This document shows positions 1 to 11,650 of a stretch of DNA of 64,000 nt, one piece after another; position 1 is the stretch's first letter; each line of letters begins with the position of its first letter. The notes under the pieces were generated by a model, which saw only the letters and a list, made by a program, of their open reading frames with translations, was not told the origin of the DNA and ran no database searches. Where the stretch lies: contig MNCI01004442.1 in the NCBI GenBank assembly GCA_015680685.1, positions 19,380 to 83,379 of the forward strand. The letters run 5' to 3'. This DNA is from Gnetum montanum. Its lineage: Eukaryota; Streptophyta; Gnetopsida; Gnetales; Gnetaceae. Position numbers and translations under genes: made by a program.

Positions 1-1286
1 CACTCATTATGGGGTTAAAAATACATGTTTCCCATGCTTGAACGCACCCTTCTAACTAACGTCCTACGTACTTCCATCTTTTATTTTCTTCTTCTCTTGA
101 AGTAATCATTGATCTTTGTACTTGTTAAGTGTGCTTTATGGTAGCAAGAGGAGAAATATGTTAATTCAAGATCACTCTAATTAGAATGGACTTGCTCTAG
201 ACTTGAAATAGACCAATATTGAATCATCTTAATCATAGATTTCAGCAAAGATCCAGTGTGACTAGCATACAAATTTTCCATTTTAAATTCTCTATCTACC
301 ATTCACTCACTCCACTTTCTATCATCCCACTATTTCATACCATGGAGAATTGATAGTTTTGTTTTCTAGTTTTCATAATCCTAAGACAATTCCTCATATG
401 GGTATGGAATTTGACTTAAAATAACCATTTATCATCCTCGGTGCCTACAAAATCCTTGTCATGAGCTTATGCAAGGGTATATTAGGAATAAGCCTACTTT
501 GAGCAGGATCTACTTACATCTATTTTGGTTTACCTTAACTTAAATTCCCTAATGATAGGCCAATTACATACTCGATCATCTCAATAGCTTAAAAAAGTTA
601 GCTTTTGCTCTATTTTGGCATCAGAAACATCATTCAACAACTCATTCCCTTTGCTCAAATTTCTTCAATATCTTGAATCATTTCATTGATTTCTTTTGTT
701 GCTATGATTCTCTAACTTTTTTTCTTCCCTTTGGCTCTTGTTCCAACACCAAACTCATCCAAAATTCCTGAATATACTAGGAAGAGTCGATGCAGCCTTG
801 TCAACACATTACAAAATACCTATATATATGCATGACACTTAGATCATTTTTCACTATTGCTTTTAAATGCTAGAGGAATCTTTGTAATTTTCTAGAGCTT
901 AAGAGCCTTCCAAGCACCATGACTTCTAAACCACTTATCCAATTTCACTTGTTCTTTGAACCTTAAACTACTATAGGTACACTTGACATTGTGGGGGCAC
1001 TAAATACTAGGTTTTTAGAAAAAAATTTGGAAAATTTCCTAACTCCCCATGAATAAGATATTAAAATAATATTGAATTAATGATCAAAAAAGATAATATC
1101 ATCAATCAACCTCTTTTATAATATGAATAAAATAATATCCTAAGCCTATGATCACTAAATAAGGACTTAACAAAGAAATCCCAATGTCTAACTAATAAAC
1201 ATAACTCGATTAAACAAGAAAGGTACCCCAAAGAAATAAAGATAATGTTTAAAGAAACTAATCCTAGGTTATGTTTGTGATTTTAG
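1..1286 (+). other. Internal spacer of element B (gag-ORF2 interval), no ORF
   Basis: No reading frame could be supported here. In the related elements X1 and X2 the stretch immediately upstream of ORF2 is a 1.4-2 kb poorly conserved spacer that separates gag from ORF2. By position this part of element B should be that spacer. The gag gene and 5' LTR of B would then lie to the left of the window. This is inference from layout only. Confidence 0.4.
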
Positions 1287-3971
1287 ATGGCACCCAAGAG
1301 AGGAATATAGGTAGGAGAACCATTGCAACCCAAGGAGAAGCAAGCACAAGGAGGAAGGGGCAAATGAAAATAGTAACAACAATAATGCTAGGAATAAGTA
1401 GCTGAAACTACTCAAGCTATTGGGCCCCTATGGGAGAAGCCTAAAATGGAATTTATTAGATAGATCCTTATAGTAAAATTAGGATAATCCAAGTAGGATG
1501 AAGGTTCAAGGCCAAGAGTTAATCTAGAGGTGATACCTATAGAAGCATTCCTGGACAAGGTTCAAACTAAGGATATTTAGAGCTCCATCCTCTAAGAGCT
1601 CAACTTTAGACCATTCCTAGAGCTTACACCAAAAGAGATTCAAAGATAACTTCAAGGGTCTTCACTATGGTCCATGAAGGAAACCTACCTCTTTTGGAAT
1701 AATAAAAAAGGAGATGCCTTATTTAAAATAAAGGACATCATCATTTCCTACTTAGTTGAAGCCATAGCAAAAGCTCTTGGATTATCCAACACAAGGATAG
1801 AGTTGGCAGAGATATCTACTCAAGTGAACCTAGAGGCCAAAAAGAAATGGGTTCAATGATGCTATTAAGTGAACTGTAAGGAGTACAATGTCCTCACTAA
1901 GGTTAAGAAAGCATATTTAAGATTGTGGCCTATCACCTCAATCCAATGGTAAGACCAAGTAAGGTTATAGCCTTCTTGGCTAGGGCATGCGTGGCTCTAA
2001 GTGGAAAATTTCTAGTCAATCTATCGTAACTTATTTTCCTTGAAATCAAAAACAAGCTTCAGGAAAATGAGAAAGGTAAGAAGATACTCTTCTTTCCATG
2101 CCTCATCATAAAACTCTACAAGGGGAAGGGGGGTATAGCCTATTACTTAATGTAATCCATAGAACTTCTACCACATCCTACCAAGAGATGTTGAAAGATA
2201 AAACCATTGCCAAGCTTTAAGAAGAAGAACAACCATCATCACCATCACCTACAACACCAAAGACAATACAAGAAATGTTGGTAGTTACAGAACGACTAAG
2301 GAAGCTTAAAGAGTAGTATCTACAAAAGCAGTAAGCCTCCAAAGGTGGTCAAAAATTTTTAGTCTACCATCTAGCCATGAGCCACCTAAATGAGATCACA
2401 AGAATCATGAAATGACTAGATAGTGAAATGACATCATTGTTCTTAACATAAATGAAACAAGCACATGTCCAAACCAATACTAGTGCTAGAGAAGTTACTA
2501 TGTCTATCCCATGATAAGCATTTCCCAAAATCATTGGAAACATAGTAGCCTTCTCTATCAATGCTAGAAGAAGGTGAAGGAGTGACGGTCCTAGTCATGT
2601 CACTTAAGAATTAAAAGATAATAGAAGAGGTGGTGGTAGAACACAATGGTAAAGGTCTAAATGCTCTTTTTCCCCAATTCTTTTGTTATGTCAAATGTAC
2701 AAGAATCTACAAGTGCAAGGAGCAAAAGAATGAGACTTGCCTAACACGAGGAAGTGTTGAAATGACTGGTGGGAATAAGGCAATCACTTCTAGAGATCTT
2801 TGATCTCCCAGAAGATATAGTAGCAACCTAGTCATAGCTAATGGAGATGAGGAGTAAGTTATTAATTTCCAATGCACAACCTGAGGAGGCCACAACTTGC
2901 AATTGATGGTTGGTCACCAAGGTTTCTGAACTTAGAGCTAGTCTCTTAGATCCTGTCATTCTCAGACTAAGACTCATATGACATGAAGCTTTCCAATACC
3001 TTTAGAAAAAATACTAAAATGCCAAGAATGTAAAGGATATGGTAATCTTTGAGACATCACTATCAGAAGTACTGGTTAATAATACTAACCATGACCTCTC
3101 ATATGTTCACAAGAAAAACCTAGTGATAACCAATCATAACCACTACCTACGAAATGTTGAGTAATATAAGAATCAAATGGTGGAATACATTCATGAGGAG
3201 CAAGAACAAATTAACATGGTGAACTTGGATCTAATGAGGCTAGCTACAGAAAATAGAAATCTCTCAATTGAAGAGGTTTGGACCCTTCCCAAATACTGTT
3301 ATTGAGATTTCCACCTAGAAGAATAAAGCCTTGAAGCATGAATGAATCAAAAACCACTACAGAAACTAGGTTAGGATGTATAAAGAGGTTAACAAAAAGT
3401 AAATCAATTTAGCTAAGGCAAAGGTGAATGAGACCATCCAATAACTCCAATAAATAGGTAATGCATGAAAACCCATATTTGATGGGCTTAACACATATAA
3501 TCAAGAAGTGATCCATCTGAAGGACTTGTAAATTGAAGAAATGATTGAATACATGAAACTTGCTAACCTCTAATGTGTAAACTAGGCAATGCTGATGGTA
3601 GCAAGGCCAATGTTAGAACTAGTTAAGAAGGTTTCCAACTCGTACCTTCTTTATGAGGTAGAGTTCAAGCTCTGCAAGGAGACAAAACAAATGTTGAAAG
3701 TGGTCAATGTAGAGCTTGAAGTTCTCGAGAAAATTCACTTATCAACATGCTGTTGTTGAGAACATGACCAAGAGAATAAGTAACTACCAAGAGCTAAAAA
3801 ACCTTACTTGTATTTTCAACATTGAACATAAATAATTCCTAGCTTGGTTGTTTAACATAAAGGAGATGTTCCTATCACTATAGCACTTGTGGGATTTTCT
3901 AGCATCGTTAAATCTAGGTTAAGTAGCTTGAACTATTCATGACCCACACAACAACAATGAGAAAAGGAAGG
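1287..3971 (+). pseudogene. Element B ORF2, first part (split by element A)
   Basis: Decayed reading frame opening at ATG 1287 with M-A-P-K-R-G, preceded directly by a TTTTAG that looks like a splice acceptor. Around 1620-1860 it encodes a segment containing SLW...LFWNN and IISYLVEAIAKALG, matching ORF2 of X1 (FLW/LWFW and LVSYLVKLIAKVL). Near its end (3760-3960) it has KRISNYQELK and FLAWLFNIKEMF, matching X2 ORF2 (KRITDYQELK, FLAWYVKANKMF). It is then cut by element A at 3971 and resumes at 10636 in the same frame. Joined length is about 2780 nt or 926 codons, close to X2 ORF2 (930). Many in-frame stops show it is inactive. Function unknown; it takes the place of pol or env next to the 3' LTR. 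Confidence 0.7.
3967..3971. repeat. Target-site duplication of element A, left copy (GAAGG)
   Basis: GAAGG directly before the LTR end at 3972; the right copy is AAAGG at 10631-10635 (4 of 5 bases, one transition). Taking out 3972-10635 leaves the host ORF2 frame continuous, which supports these boundaries. Confidence 0.85.
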
Positions 3972-5193
3972 TGAGGATTGTAGAACTTAGAAGGGGGGAT
4001 GAATAATTTTCCTCAATAAAAAATTCTTGGACACAAAGCACACACTAATTTTTATGTGGTTTCCCAATGTGGGTACATCCACACTTAGAGGCTAGAATCC
4101 TTACAAACCTCATAACATTGTTTCTCTCAAAAGCGATTTGAAGAATACCACACTCTATACAGCTCTAAGCTTCACTCTGGAGTGATTCATTACTACAAAT
4201 CCACTTAACACCACAAGGTCCTAACAAGCTTAGAATGTGGTTTCCAAGATCCCACAACCTTTATAAATTGAGCTCTACTTTAGAGTGTTGTGACGTTGCA
4301 CCAACCACTCAACCCAACTAGGTCCTAAAAAGATCAATGATGATGTCTTCTTGTAAAAAGCACATCAAACCTAGTGGTGCAACAAGAAGAGAAACAAAAA
4401 TTATAAGCAAGGTATCCAACTAATTTCTTGGTCCTTATACTTTTAGGTACAAAAAAATCACTATAATAGTACCAAAGATGGTACAATAAAGTACATAAAT
4501 ACAATAGAATAATGTTCATAGTGGTTGCTTGATGTTGACACTTACTTATACATAAATTTGCACATTTCCCAAGAGAATGAAGCCTTCTTATATCCTTGAA
4601 GTTTTTGAAATCACCTTGCAATCCATGTAATGGCTATCTAACAAGTTGTGGATACATCTTTTTCAAGATTCAGACATCTCATTGTAATAAACTCCAATAT
4701 AGGGGAGATGTCTCTTCTTCATGGGAAACATCTCTGAGGAGACATCTTCTTTTGAAGGGATACATCTCCTATTTCTAGGAGATGTCTTCTTCTAGGCATT
4801 GTTCATTTTGACTAAGATGTCTTCTTCATTAGGGAGACATCTTCTCTTGATAGGAGAAATATTCTCTACATTTGAACTCTTCTTCCCAAAGCTTCCTTTC
4901 ATTGATTTCACTTCTTCTTAACCCTTGGAGCATCTTGATTTCACTGTAGTCTTCTTCTTTTCCCTTATGCCCACTTTTTAAATGAAGCCCTTGTCCAAGC
5001 ACTCTTGAGTTCCTATAGTTCTTACTTTAACATATTTTAACTCTCATTCCTTAAGTATTTATTCATGTTCGACATGTCCTTCTTATCTCCACTTTAAGCT
5101 CTTATTCATGTTCTTATCCTACAAACATAACAACCAAACAAATATCCTTGTTATCCATTTTCCCTAAGGTTTTAACATACCAAAAGGTCAACA
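3972..5193 (-). repeat. Element A 3' LTR
   Basis: Starts (minus strand) TGTTGACC at 5193 and ends ...CCTCA at 3972. It aligns along its length with 9500-10630; shared blocks include CACAAAGCACACACTAAT at the left and the palindrome cluster at 4670-4860. It is about 90 bp longer than the 5' LTR, so indels have accumulated. Confidence 0.88.
4665..4870. promoter_or_regulatory. Cluster of decayed GAGACGTCTC-like palindromes in the 3' LTR
   Basis: About eight copies of GAGACATCT or GAGATGTCT within 200 bp, often followed by TCTTCTTC. The matching cluster in the 5' LTR is 10080-10270. At homologous positions one LTR has TG where the other has CA, which points to an ancestral CG in the centre (GAGACGTCTC, an ACGT-core palindrome of the kind bZIP factors bind). 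A role as an LTR enhancer is inference. Confidence 0.7.
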
Positions 5194-5210
5194 ATCTCCT
5201 CCTTCTTGGT
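5194..5210 (-). other. Element A polypurine tract
   Basis: On the minus strand the bases just before the 3' LTR start are AAGAAGGAGGAGAT, a purine run of the sort that primes plus-strand DNA synthesis in LTR elements. Position and composition both fit. Confidence 0.8.
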
Positions 5211-5559
5211 GATGTCCAAAACTAAAGAAAATTAATGAGATGAAAAACCAATAATATTAAAAAATTAAGACATATAAATTCCTATGGAAACCAAGGATTA
5301 TGATAAAAGCTCTAAGATTCAAGGTAGTTCAAATTGTAAGGGAAATGATAAAATTGAATATGATGATATATAAAAGTAAAACCTATCTCTATGAAGTGTA
5401 CCACATAGAGATAACCAAAAAGAAAACCATTAATCTATATCATTAACCATACTCACCTATCCATACAATTATTCATACAATGTTTGCATCATACACAAAA
5501 TCACATATGTGAAAATCTTCCAAATTTCTCCCCATTTTTTAACATCAGCAAAAATGATG

Positions 5560-7157
5560 AAGAGAATACCAAAGGAGCCTAACCACCAGCCTTAGTCACA
5601 TCATTAGACTTTGACTCAACCTCTACTCTAGAAGGTCAAAAATTCTCCTCCTCATCATCATCACTGGTAGTGCTAAAGCTAGTCAAATATTCCTCATCAT
5701 TATTTGAAGATACTATTTGTTGAATAGGGGCCCTCTAGGGATGAAGCTTCACTTAGAATTGAAATGAAGTTGGTGCATCAAGCTGAGTTGGAGCCTACTG
5801 CAAAGATGAGAAAGCTTCCTTCATGTGATAAGTAACATTAGCAACTCCCCATTAGGATGTGGTCCCAAAGATACTATCCATGGCCTGTTGCTCAAAGGAT
5901 TTGGGAGCATCACCTAAAGGTGAAACACGATGCTCAAGCTACATGGGAACATGAGGCTCCCCCTAGAAATGAGTCAATGGTGCATTAGGCTCAATATTGA
6001 ACTCCATCCATGAGTCATATTCATGGGAAGGTCCAGCTACTACAAAGTACCTTGGTGGATTAGGAATTTCCTCCTCATTATCAAAACATCAGAGCTGTAG
6101 TGACCTCCTTAAGCTACTACTCATCTAAAGGAAGAGGACACCTACAACATCCATTATCTTAGGTAAGTAAGAGAGGTTCCTACCAATCATCCTCATGGTG
6201 TGAGAAAATAGTTGAAGTAGCTTCTTTAGGGATGATTTGATCTGTGCTCCAGTAGATTTGGACCTACCCAATTAAGTAGAGGCCCTGGAGGATGATGTTG
6301 CCTTCTTCTTTTTTTCTGATGAAGGTGGCCTAATGCTTGGTCCTATTACATTTACATGAGAAAGGATCCTCTTCTTAACATACTTTTTGAGGCTCCTCTT
6401 GCCATTGAATAAAGGCATCAATAGAATAGGTACATCCCTCTAATGTATCAACAAACTTATGAAATAGGGGTGCCCAAGGATTCTCTCCTTGGCATTCAAA
6501 CTTAGCATGTCCTAGCAAAGAGTATGTTCTAAATCTAGTGATTTTCTTGTGAGAAGGTAGTAAAGCATAATAGCTTGGGGTAACATTAGAGAGCTATAGT
6601 TTTACCCTTTTATGATAATGTTATGTAACATGATAAGGAACAAAGTGGATGCATTAGGAGACATCATGCTCCTATGAATACAACCTCTATTAAAAGACAT
6701 GGTTTCTCCAAACAAGGCATCACAAAACCCATCATGACTCATGAGAATTATACCATTTGTATAAATATCATTCATAGTGTCAATGGTCACATAGAAAACA
6801 TCAACACTCGAAATCCCAAGAAGTTCATTCACAACTTACAAAGATACCTCAATGACAAAACCCCCAACCAATGATGTGAATGCCCCAACAACAACATTGA
6901 AAATCACAATATTAGAAATAGAAAATTAATTGCAATAAAGGCACCTGAATTCAACACTGAAAATACTCCATCAAAGACAAGGAGTACTGAAAGATTATGT
7001 TCATATTTTGAGTTAACTCAAACCTGAGCTAGGCACTAGAGCTTTTAAATTGGCATATGTAGGAGCTTAGTGTGTTGTTTCAACTCACTCTTAATCTCTT
7101 CTTAGGTGATTCCTTGGGCATTCCTATCTTCTTGTGATCCATAGCCATTGAAATCAT
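5560..7157 (-). pseudogene. Element A second ORF, plant-transposon-protein-like
   Basis: Minus-strand frame that may begin at ATG 7157 (M-I-S-M-A-M-D-H-K-K) and runs towards the 3' LTR with several stops and shifts. A recognisable stretch near 6830-6480 contains SPNASTLFLIMLHN, LPQAIMLYYLLTRK and LDLEHTL. It resembles the pattern of the 'putative plant transposon protein' domain (a Leu-rich block followed by ILLY-x2-L-x-G-K and I-x2-G-H-I). It is followed by a basic, Lys/Ser-rich part (KKKKATSSSRA). The family match is by eye. Its position between gag and the 3' LTR, where pol would be expected, makes A an unusual layout. Confidence 0.4.
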
Positions 7158-7249
7158 TGCTACTGATGGATCCTTGGTTGTCTCTATGTGGTCATCTTTG
7201 AGGAACAAGATAAATGAATGAGGGTTTTCACTTTTATAGCAACACCAAA

Positions 7250-7470
7250 CGAGGACTTCTGATGAGAAAGAAGACTTCTTTTAGCAGAAGGAGATGTCTC
7301 CTCCATGTTTAAAATTTTAAGTAGAAATCTTCATTCCATAGTAGACATCTCTATGACACTACAAGAGATGACAGGTAGACATCTCATTTTGGCAGTAGAC
7401 ATCTTTAGGGAGACATCTCCTCTTTATAGTGGACATCTCCTAGAAGATGTCTTCAAGAAGATATCTCCTT
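7250..7470. repeat. Internal cluster of AGACATCTC/GAGATGTCT motifs in element A
   Basis: About eight copies of the motif that is typical of the A LTRs, here between gag and the second ORF. It may be a captured piece of LTR U3 from a relative, which would explain how gag became joined to an unrelated ORF. This is inference. Confidence 0.6.
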
Positions 7471-7854
7471 TGAATGAGGCTCAATAGGATGGGATTTGGG
7501 AAAGGCTAACAAGGATTATAATCTTAGAAAATATCCATTAAAAGAAAAATTACCTTTTCTTACCTTTCTTGCTAAAGAGAGTGACGGTGCTTATAATACA
7601 AGAGAATAAGATTATTTTCTTGTGGTTTCTTATTTTGCACAAAATTCTTCTCTCTCCAAGGCTTGATGCCCCCTCAAAAATTTGTTGGAGAGAGTTTTCT
7701 TGTTCCCCTATTCTTTTCTTTTAACTATTCATTCTTTCTTGACCCCCTTTGTTTTTTTAGTAGACTAATTCTTCCTATGATCCTAACAAATTTCTTTCTC
7801 AGTGCATTTTGGTAAGACCAAGGAGTTCTATGGTATGAACAACTATTCTTATGA

Positions 7855-9445
7855 TATAACTTTAAATTACATTCCCATTTCTTGTGCCCAAATTTATGAA
7901 AATAAAGATATCTGAATATCCTATTGTAGTGAGAGTGATTAAAATGACCGAACCTTTGAGGACCCTTTTGATGGATGGGAGCTCCTTCTGATTTGGATGT
8001 AGGGGCATTGTCCTTTGGAGCAACATTTGGTTGATATGAGGTTGATGTAGATGATGCATCTTGTGTACGACATCCAAATCCACTCTTATCACATGAACTT
8101 CTTCCTTTTCCTAATACTATATAAATATTTTCCCTTTACCAACCTTTCATTCACAAGTTTGACATCTGCAACTTCGACTTAGCCTACTCACAAGGCAAGG
8201 TTAGTTTTTCATTCTTAGCCCTTAGGTCTAAGAGTTATTTAGTAAGGTTAAAATTTGTTAAATTCAATAAAGAAATTTCCTGATCCTTAGTTTGAACTTT
8301 CTTATTCAACTTATTGCAAAGATTTTTTAAATATAGCTCATTGCATAATAGATCAAACCTCTCTTTATTAAGTTCATCATCTAAGGTATCAATGGCATCA
8401 TCTATGAGAGCCATGCAAATGAGATGTGAATTTTTTACATCATCCTCCACCTCTTCTTCACTTAGCTCTCCATCATCCCAACATGTGTAGAAGTTACTCT
8501 TTTTCATCTCTTCCTTAGATCTATTCTTTAGCTACAACCTTTCATTGCTAGGATATTAGAAGGCCACGTGGCTTCTTTCACCACAAATCCAACATTTTAT
8601 AGAAGAAGAATCAAAATTAGAACTTGAAAAATTTTTACATCTCTCTTTACCTTTGAATGGATTGGATCTTTGCTAATTTGAGCTCTTGCTTCTCCTTGTT
8701 ATAAGTTTTTATAGCTTTCTTGAGAGAAAAGCTATCTCTTCTTTACTACCCTCATCATATTCATTTGGTTCCTTTTCCTTGGATGTAGTTTTTAGAGAAA
8801 TGGACTTTTGTTGAATAGCACCTTCACTTATGAGGTTCATTTCATAAGCAATAAAAGAAATTTGAAGCTCTTCAAATTTGAGAGTTGAAAATTCCCTAAT
8901 TTCTTCCATGGCTATAACCTTTGGTCTAAATTTCAGCTGAAGAGTTCTAATCATTTTTATTATGACATTACTCTCTGGTAAATCTTTACCAATACCTTTA
9001 ATGGCCACAATAAGATCATTTTCTCTAGAAAAGTAATCTTTTATTTTCTCACCTTCCCTCATTTTGAGGTTATCATGCTTTGTAAAATTAACAATTTAGA
9101 TTATTTAACTATTAAGGTTTCTTCATATGTAGCCTTCAATGTTTTCCAAATTTCCTTAGATGTTTTACAACCAAATACTCTATTAAATTCAAATTTATTC
9201 AAAGCACAATATAAACAATTTTTTACTTTTGAATCAAACATGAACTTATGTGTCTCTTCTTTTGTCCATTTGTTCCATGGCTTCATGGCTCCTAATGTGC
9301 TATCACTAGGTGGTGTGTAGCCTTCCAGGATGGATTCCTAGACTTCAAGCTCCATTAATTCAAAGAATCCCTACATCCTTATCTTCCAATAGGCAAATTC
9401 AACTTTATCAAACATGGGTGGCTTTGTGTCAAAAGTCTCCTCCAT
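7855..9445 (-). pseudogene. Element A gag, copia UBN2 type
   Basis: Starts at ATG 9445 (M-E-E-T-F-D-T-K-P-P-M-F-D-K), 35 nt after the primer site. The N-terminal part contains FDKVEFAYWKIRM, as in copia gag; it is followed by the UBN2-type core with WNKWTKEE, CKTSKEIWKTL, DYFSREND and FRPKVIAMEEI. A damaged zinc knuckle CWICGERSH lies near 8595-8560, with its last Cys lost. An acidic stretch follows at 8507-8235 (WDDGELSEEEVEDD), then a second knuckle-like FHKFGHKKWEC at about 7880. One clear frameshift lies between 9101 and 9062, and several stops fall at Gln positions. Gag would form the virus-like particle that packages the element RNA; this copy cannot make it. Confidence 0.8.
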
Positions 9446-9479
9446 TATTCAATCTTGGAAGTTTATGTAGAAACAAGAG

Positions 9480-9497
9480 GACCAAGCTCTAATACCA
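9480..9497 (-). other. Element A primer-binding site (tRNA-Met type)
   Basis: Minus strand TGGTATTAGAGCTTGG, two bases after the 5' LTR end. The usual plant copia site is TGGTATCAGAGC, complementary to the 3' end of initiator tRNA-Met; one transition separates them over these 12 bases. Confidence 0.85.
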
Positions 9498-9499
9498 CT

Positions 9500-10630
9500 T
9501 GAGGATTATAAAACTTAAAAGGGGAAACACAAAGCACACACTAATATTGACATGTTTCTCCAACTTAGGTACATCCACATTTGAAGGATAGAATCCTTGC
9601 ACACGTCCAAACTGTTTTTCTCTAAAAAGTGGTTTGAAGGATATCACACCTTGTAAAATCTCTAACCTCTAATCTAACGTTATCTATCACTATGAATCCA
9701 CTCAACCGTGCAAGGTCCTGATAAGCTTAGAATTTGGTTTTCAAGATTCCACAACCTTTACAAATTAAGCTTTGCTTCGAAGTGTTATGACACGACACCA
9801 ACCACTCAGCCTACCTAAGTCCTAACAAGCACATCAACCCTAGTAGGAAAATACAAAGAGAAACAAAAATTACAAGGAAAGAATGCAACTGATTTGTTGG
9901 TCCTTGTAGTTTGAGATACAAAACAAAATCACTACAATAATACAAAATATGATACAATGAAGTACATAAATACAATAAAATAATATTCATAATGATTTCT
10001 TTATGTTGAGACTTTCTTGCATACAAACTTGAACATTACACAGGAGAAAAAACCACCTTGGAATCCATGCAACATTTATCTAATGACTCATTGAGACATC
10101 TTCTTCGACATTCAGATGTCTCACTATAGCATAATCCAATTTAGGGGAGACATCTCTTCTTCATATGAGATGTCTTCTTCTAAAGGGAGATGTCTCCTAT
10201 TTCTGGGAGACATCTTCCTCTAGGATTCATTTCATCCAAGACATCTTCTTCATCAATGAGACACCTCCTATTTATGAGAGATGAATTCTTTGCATTTGAA
10301 CTCTACTTCTTGAAGCTTCCATTCATTGATTTGACTTCTTCTCAACCCTTGGATTGTAAGAATTTTACTGTAGTCTTCTTCTTTGTCCTTAGTTTCACTT
10401 TTCAAATGAAGTCCTTGTCCAAGCTCTCTTGAGTCCTCGTAGTTCTTACTTTGACATCTTTTGTAACTATCATTCTTTAACTCTTCATTCATGTCTAACA
10501 AGTTCTTATTATCTCCACTTTGATTTCTCCGTTAGTCCTTATCCATGTTCTTGTCCTACAAACACAACAACCACACAAACATATTTGTTCTTCATTTTTT
10601 GTAAGGTTTTGACATACCAAAATGTCAACA
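9500..10630 (-). repeat. Element A 5' LTR
   Basis: Starts (minus strand) TGTTGACATTTTGGTATG at 10630 and ends ...CCTCA at 9500, next to the primer site. Homologous to 3972-5193 along its length, with the palindrome cluster at 10080-10270. The purine-pyrimidine motif GAGATGTCTTCTTC recurs. Confidence 0.88.
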
Positions 10631-10635
10631 AAAGG
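10631..10635. repeat. Target-site duplication of element A, right copy (AAAGG)
   Basis: Partner of GAAGG at 3967-3971. Confidence 0.82.
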
Positions 10636-10730
10636 TACTCCTAGATGCCTTTTAGTTCTTAGTAGTGGTAGCAGGATAGCGAAGGCCTCCAACACCAATA
10701 GGATGTGATGAAGGATCCTTCATACTATAG
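10636..10730 (+). pseudogene. Element B ORF2, C-terminal end
   Basis: Continuation of the frame interrupted at 3971. The codons across the two sides read E-K-R-K then V-L-L-D-A-F, aligning with KEKLIALLNQY in X2 ORF2. Stops at 10653 and 10677 are decay. The frame ends near TAG 10728, about 30 bp before the LTR. Confidence 0.65.
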
Positions 10731-10757
10731 AAGCCTCCACCTCTATGCATGGTGTAA

Positions 10758-11650
10758 TGATTTCATTCTATCTTCATTTATCCAAATAAGTACCTATCAT
10801 TTTTTATTCAAGTGTTCTCATTCTTTGTAAATTACACAAATTTTGTAAGCAATGCCACATGGCACTTAAGAATTAGTTAGTCAATTAGTAAGTTAGTTCA
10901 ATACTTCCCCAAATTTTGTAAGAAACTTCATCCTATTTTTGTTCACTCATGGAAGAGTTTTCAATCATTTGTGAGGATATGATGAAATATCAAATAAAGT
11001 AACTACATTGATGCATGCCCTTTGATGCATCTTAGGATGCATTACATGTGTGTCAACACTAATCCAATCATTACCTATATAAGTACATACACCTGTTGCA
11101 TTTGTGGCACATTTGGTTATTATCATTACTAGACTCTTGTAGTTTTTTTCTCATAGAATTTGGTAAAATTTTCCCTCTCACTACCTGTAGCATGGATTGA
11201 ATTGATTGTGTGGCATTTTATTCAAGTGCAATATGTACCTAGACACAGTTGCATGAATGGCAAGAAGATTGAGATTTTTAATTTCCATTGTAGCACTTGG
11301 ATTAGTTTAACTTTATTTTCAAACACTTTGAATGCAATTTACATTCTCTTTATTAAAAATTTTATATTCTAATTCATAATTGACATGAGTTCAGAAGCAT
11401 AATATAATAATGCTTATTAATCCTAGTAGTGGATACTTAGTATGCCCAGTAGTAGATACCTCAATCACACTTAATCATACATGTAGATTAACACAAGTGT
11501 TAATTGGAAAGATAATGATCAATGACCACACCTTTCATCATCTATAAACATAGGTTACTTAGGTAAATAGAGTTCAAAGAATTTGATTAGATTGCACATA
11601 CACGCTAGTGATTCATATGGCTAGGCCTAGGGAATACTTACTACTCATCA
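10758..11650 (+). repeat. Element B 3' LTR (family X)
   Basis: About 893 bp. Start TGATTTC at 10758 corresponds to TGATAAATCC, the start of the X1 LTR; end ...TACTACTCATCA at 11650 corresponds to the X1 end ...CCGCTCATCA. A TATA-like CTATATAAGTA lies near 11075-11090, and the family's GGTAA/CCC-AGTAGT motif lies at 11423-11462 (CCTAGTAGTGGATACTTAG, CCCAGTAGTAGATACC). A run of GATGCAT words lies in U3 (11010-11045). The left LTR is outside the window, so the target duplication cannot be tested. Confidence 0.65.

Larger units (their letters stand above)
3972..10630 (-). mobile_element. Element A: minus-strand copia-like LTR retrotransposon nested in element B
   Basis: Complete by structure: two related terminal repeats (1222 and 1131 bp), ends TGTTGAC...CA on the minus strand, a primer site typical of initiator tRNA-Met, a purine-rich tract before the 3' LTR and a 5-bp target duplication. 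Internally, on the minus strand, there is a UBN2-type copia gag, a cluster of LTR-like palindromic motifs (7250-7470) and a second reading frame of plant-transposon-protein type. No protease, integrase, reverse transcriptase or RNase H was recognised. The copy therefore depended on another element for mobility, or lost pol earlier. Insertion into ORF2 of element B means A is younger than B. Confidence 0.88.

Noticed and set aside
6674-6874. 66-codon plus-strand frame
   Set aside because: Antisense of the second ORF of element A.
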